A stretch of 64,000 nt of DNA, from positions 1 through 64,000 of the forward strand of contig CANLMR010000008.1 of the NCBI GenBank assembly GCA_947492185.1. The letters are read 5' to 3'. This document shows positions 61,199 through 64,000 of this stretch, piece after piece (the first letter of the stretch is position 1; each line of letters starts with the position of its first letter). Below the pieces are notes generated by a model. It ran no database searches and was not told the origin of the DNA. It worked only from the letters and a program-made list of their open reading frames with translations. The position numbers and the translations under genes were made by a program. The stretch is from an uncultured Tenacibaculum sp. Its GTDB lineage: Bacteria; Bacteroidota; Bacteroidia; Flavobacteriales; Flavobacteriaceae.

Positions 61199-61615
61199 TT
61201 AATCTAAAAATTTTGATAGTAAATCTGAGGTAGGAATTATGCATTGATTTTTTTTACCAAACCACTTGTAACGATTTTTTGCAATAATATCGTATACAAG
61301 ATCTCTGATAAAAATGGGGAAAACCAACAGAAACTTACTAACCTCCCATATTCCTCCAAAGTTACCAATTATTTTTAAAGCAGCAGAAGATTTTATATAA
61401 TATGCTCTATTTGGCTCAAATAATATGATTGAATCTGTTTTTGAGATATCAATTTTTAAGTATTCTGTAATTTTTTTTCCTGTCTCAGATTGTAAAGAAG
61501 CGAATCTGAAAATATCCTTTTTATCTAACTTAATTACTCGTAAAACACTTTGGTTACAAAGGTTGCAAACTCCATCAAATAGTATTATTTTTTTATTTTC
61601 AGGAAGCTCAATCAT
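61199..61615 (-). CDS. DCC family thiol-disulfide oxidoreductase (DUF393)
   Basis: A 138-residue protein with the family's LFDGVCNLCNQSV motif (DxxCxxC at about residues 14-20) and the FRFASLQSETGKKI segment. The family carries a thioredoxin-like motif of unknown physiological substrate. First gene of the DCC-HAD-SMI1 operon, divergent from the ABC exporter. Confidence 0.92.
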   Translation of the reverse strand: MIELPENKKIILFDGVCNLCNQSVLRVIKLDKKDIFRFASLQSETGKKITEYLKIDISKTDSIILFEPNRAYYIKSSAALKIIGNFGGIWEVSKFLLVFPIFIRDLVYDIIAKNRYKWFGKKNQCIIPTSDLLSKFLD

Positions 61616-61747
61616 ATATAAGATTTTATTTTTTTACAAAATTACAATAACTTTCTGTAACATATTTTGAAAACGAGCGTCTAGTGAGTGTGAGTTGATA
61701 AAGTTGTGACTTTTTTATACTTACTTTCAGAAAAATTAACTAACTAT

Positions 61748-62449
61748 ATGATAAAAATAGAAGAACTACACAAATCTTACCCTATTGGTAAAGATTCTCT
61801 TCATGTTTTAAAAGGACTTGATTTACATATTAAAGAAGGAGAGTTTGTATCTATTATGGGATCTTCAGGATCTGGTAAATCAACATTATTAAATATTGTT
61901 GGGCTTCTAGATACTCACGATGAAGGTAATTATTACCTGAACGGACAATTAATTCAAAACTTAAACGAGAAAAAAGCGGCTGTTCTTAGAAACAAGTTTT
62001 TAGGCTTTGTTTTTCAGTCTTTTAATTTGATTTCATATAAAACTGCTTTAGAAAATGTCGCATTGCCTTTGTATTATAAAGGAATGGGAAGAAAAGATAG
62101 ATTAAAGATTGCTCAGGAGTATTTGGAAAAAGTAGAATTAGGACCTTGGGCTAATCATTTACCAAATGAACTTTCAGGTGGTCAAAAACAACGTGTGGCT
62201 ATTGCTAGAGCTTTAGTAACCAATCCTAAAGTTATTTTAGCAGATGAACCAACCGGAGCATTAGATTCTAAAACAACTGATTCGGTAATGGATTTGTTAA
62301 AAGGAATTAATGATGAAGGTATGACAGTATTTGTAATTACTCATGAGGAAGAAGTTGCAGCTCAGACAAATAGAATCGTTAGGTTAAAGGATGGAGTTAT
62401 TATCAGTGATGAGTATACTAACGTAGGGAAACTTAAAAACGTAAATTAA
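61748..62449 (+). CDS. ABC transporter ATP-binding protein (MacB/LolD type)
   Basis: A 233-residue ATPase. Walker A GSSGSGKST, Q-loop FQSFNLI, signature LSGGQKQRVAIARAL, Walker B VILADEPTGALD and H-loop ITHEEEVA are complete. It belongs to the MacB/LolD/FtsE branch that energises FtsX-fold permeases. The frame opens 42 bases upstream, but the ATG at 61748 (MIKIEELHKSYPIG) is the conserved start. It is followed by two permease genes, the second running off the window. Confidence 0.93.
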   Translation: MIKIEELHKSYPIGKDSLHVLKGLDLHIKEGEFVSIMGSSGSGKSTLLNIVGLLDTHDEGNYYLNGQLIQNLNEKKAAVLRNKFLGFVFQSFNLISYKTALENVALPLYYKGMGRKDRLKIAQEYLEKVELGPWANHLPNELSGGQKQRVAIARALVTNPKVILADEPTGALDSKTTDSVMDLLKGINDEGMTVFVITHEEEVAAQTNRIVRLKDGVIISDEYTNVGKLKNVN

Positions 62450-62460
62450 AAAGCTATTTT

Positions 62461-63690
62461 ATGTTTGATTTAGATTCTTGGAGGGAAATTTTCCAGAGTA
62501 TTAGTAAAAATAAACTTAGAGCAGTGCTTTCTGGTTTTACAGTTGCTTTTGCTATTTTACTTTTTACTTTATTATTCGGAATTGTAAGTGGTTTAAAAAA
62601 TACATTTGCTGATGCTTTTGTGGATGATGCTGCTAATTCAATGTTCGTTAGAGTGTGGAAAACATCTAAACCTTATAAAGGTCTACAATCTGGTAGAAGA
62701 ATTCAATTAAAGAATAAAGATTATAATTATGTAGCAGATAAATACGACAATAAGATTCAGTATTTAACTGCGAGAATATACAAAAACGTTAATATATCAT
62801 ATAAGAATAAACAAGATGGATACAGTTTAAGAGCAGTACATCCAGATCATCAGTTCCTAGAGAAAACTATAATTACTGATGGTAGATATATAAATGAATT
62901 AGATCTTCAACAAGCTTCTAAAGTAATTGTAATCGGAAGATTAGTAAAACAAGATTTATTTGGTGAACGACCAGCTTTAGGAAAACAAGTAAATGTAAAC
63001 GGTTTATCGTATAAAGTGATAGGCGTTTTTACAGATGATGGAGGAGATAATGAAGAACGTTTAACTTACATGCCGGTAACAACAGCACAAAAGATTTATG
63101 GAAATAATGATTATATCAGTCAAATAAACATAGGATATAATCCAAAACTAAATTTAAACCAAGCAATTGCTTTTGGGAATAGTATTGAAAGAGATTTAAG
63201 AGAAAAATTAGATATTCATCCTGATGATCAAAGTGCTTTGTCTGTAAGAAACATGGCTGAAGCTAATAAAGGTGTGAATCAATTCATGTTGGCTTTATAT
63301 TTTATTGTGATTTTTGTTGGTTCAGGAACTTTAATAGCTGGGATTATAGGTATTAGTAACATTATGATATTTTCTATTAAAGAACGAACTAAAGAATTTG
63401 GTATTCGAAAAGCTTTGGGAGCAAAACCAGCTTCTATTATTGCAATGGTTGTAAAAGAATCATTATTAATAACAGCAATTGCAGGATATCTAGGACTTCT
63501 ATTTGGAACATATATATTAAATCAAATAGGAGATAGTTTAGAAGAATATTTTATTAAAAACCCAGGTGTTAATACAGGAATTGTAGTAGGAGCTACCATT
63601 ACACTTGTAATAGCAGGGTTGATTGCTGGTTATTTACCAGCTAAAAAAGCAGCTCAAATTAAACCAATAGTAGCCTTAAGAGCAGATTAA
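62461..63690 (+). CDS. ABC transporter permease (MacB/FtsX family), first copy
   Basis: A 409-residue permease with one N-terminal helix (about 20-42), a large periplasmic MacB_PCD domain (about 45-250) and three C-terminal helices (about 285, 335 and 375) with the FtsX motif KERTKEFGIRKALGAKP. It works with the preceding ATPase gene product to export a substrate or drive mechanotransmission. It is paralogous to the next gene. Confidence 0.92.
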   Translation: MFDLDSWREIFQSISKNKLRAVLSGFTVAFAILLFTLLFGIVSGLKNTFADAFVDDAANSMFVRVWKTSKPYKGLQSGRRIQLKNKDYNYVADKYDNKIQYLTARIYKNVNISYKNKQDGYSLRAVHPDHQFLEKTIITDGRYINELDLQQASKVIVIGRLVKQDLFGERPALGKQVNVNGLSYKVIGVFTDDGGDNEERLTYMPVTTAQKIYGNNDYISQINIGYNPKLNLNQAIAFGNSIERDLREKLDIHPDDQSALSVRNMAEANKGVNQFMLALYFIVIFVGSGTLIAGIIGISNIMIFSIKERTKEFGIRKALGAKPASIIAMVVKESLLITAIAGYLGLLFGTYILNQIGDSLEEYFIKNPGVNTGIVVGATITLVIAGLIAGYLPAKKAAQIKPIVALRAD

Positions 63691-63692
63691 TT

Positions 63693-64000
63693 ATGTTTAA
63701 ATTTTTATTTGATTCAGATACATGGCAAGAAATTTACGGAGGAATTCGTAAAAATAAAACTCGTACAATAATTACTATTATTGGAGTTTTGTGGGGTATT
63801 TTCCTTTTAGTGGTTCTTTTAGGAGCTGCCCGTGGAATGGAGAATAATTTTAAAAATATTTTTGGTGATTTTGCTACCAATAGTGTTTTTATGTGGGCTC
63901 AAAGAACAGAAAAACCTTTTAAAGGTTTTCAAAAAGGACGGAGAATCCGATTAACTACTCAAGATATTGAGATATTAAAAAGAGAGCACAAAGGAATTAA
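63693..64000 (+). CDS. ABC transporter permease (MacB/FtsX family), second copy, cut by window end
   Basis: The ATG at 63693 opens a frame MFKFLFDSDTWQEIYGGIRK... and runs off the window. Its start parallels the first permease: DSDTWQEIYGGIRKNKTRTI against DLDSWREIFQSISKNKLRAV, and KPFKGFQKGRRIRLTTQD against KPYKGLQSGRRIQLKNKD. It lies two bases after it. Two half-size permeases per ATPase suggest a heterodimeric exporter. Only the first 102 codons are visible. Confidence 0.9.
   Translation, partial: MFKFLFDSDTWQEIYGGIRKNKTRTIITIIGVLWGIFLLVVLLGAARGMENNFKNIFGDFATNSVFMWAQRTEKPFKGFQKGRRIRLTTQDIEILKREHKGI

Noticed and set aside
1..64000. CRISPR arrays, rRNA genes, transposases, prophage
   Set aside because: No regularly spaced repeats, no rRNA sequence and no transposase, integrase or structural phage protein were found among the readable genes on either strand.

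Overview
The window is a piece of a low-GC (roughly 30 % by eye) Bacteroidota chromosome, most like a marine Flavobacteriaceae such as Tenacibaculum. The grounds are a SusC/SusD pair, a BshC (bacillithiol) gene, flavobacterial families (START-like, DUF3822, BatA-domain, M23/M56 and DUF922-like proteins), few Shine-Dalgarno sites, and many Bacteroidota-type promoters (TTG near -33, TAnnTTTG near -7). The genus is an inference. No rRNA, CRISPR array, transposase or phage genes were seen, and no gap between genes exceeds 300 bases.

Layout. 1-77: a tRNA-His 3' part with no recognisable D-arm, possibly an attachment-site scar of an element to the left. 81-6400: LpxL-like acyltransferase, rhomboid protease, metacaspase, tRNA-Gly, two GNATs, a periplasmic MBL-fold hydrolase, a possible small RNA, tRNA-Met, a START-like protein and a class IV aminotransferase. 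6396-13430: a 51-codon ORF, YqgE/AlgH, uvrA, an ECF-type sigma factor with a small ORF behind it, an Fe-S-less Nth, Bcp and a sterol-desaturase-family protein. 13542-17704: a four-gene operon (BatA-domain protein, catalytically dead dihydroorotase-like protein, small membrane protein, esterase). 17822-22117: bshC, an M23/LysM protein, and a BlaI repressor with an M56-M23 fusion protein behind a 32-bp palindrome.

22245-36716 is a chitin/N-acetylglucosamine utilisation locus. Minus strand: HGSNAT-type acetyltransferase, FucP/NagP-type sugar permease and a LytS/LytTR two-component pair. Plus strand: SusC, SusD, a NagB/PIG-L fusion, a GH20 hexosaminidase and a BadF-type N-acetylglucosamine kinase. 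Together they can bind and import oligosaccharides, trim them, carry the monomer inward, phosphorylate it and turn it into fructose-6-phosphate. No separate nagA is visible; the PIG-L domain may fill that step.

36740-43981: rsmD, DUF3822 and a membrane protein; a RecD-like helicase; a large secreted PIG-L deacetylase; a lipoprotein. 44025-54049: two REP-like inverted repeats, a large methyltransferase with duplicated N-terminal modules, a self-contained three-gene cassette (paralogous lipoprotein, membrane-anchored DUF922-like HExxH protease, paralogous lipoprotein), two Nudix enzymes, a class V aminotransferase, M42 aminopeptidase, PlsC-like acyltransferase and small membrane proteins. 54207-64000: a dicarboxylate/amino-acid symporter; a tight five-gene operon (GshB-like ATP-grasp ligase, tandem rhodanese, TerB-like protein, N-formylglutamate-amidohydrolase-family protein, DUF1704/QEGLA metallopeptidase); a DCC-HAD-SMI1 operon; and a MacB-type ABC exporter cut by the window end.

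The strongest candidates for undescribed biology are the ATP-grasp/DUF1704 operon, the lipoprotein/DUF922 cassette, the M56-M23 fusion with its operator, and the possible tRNA-His attachment scar.
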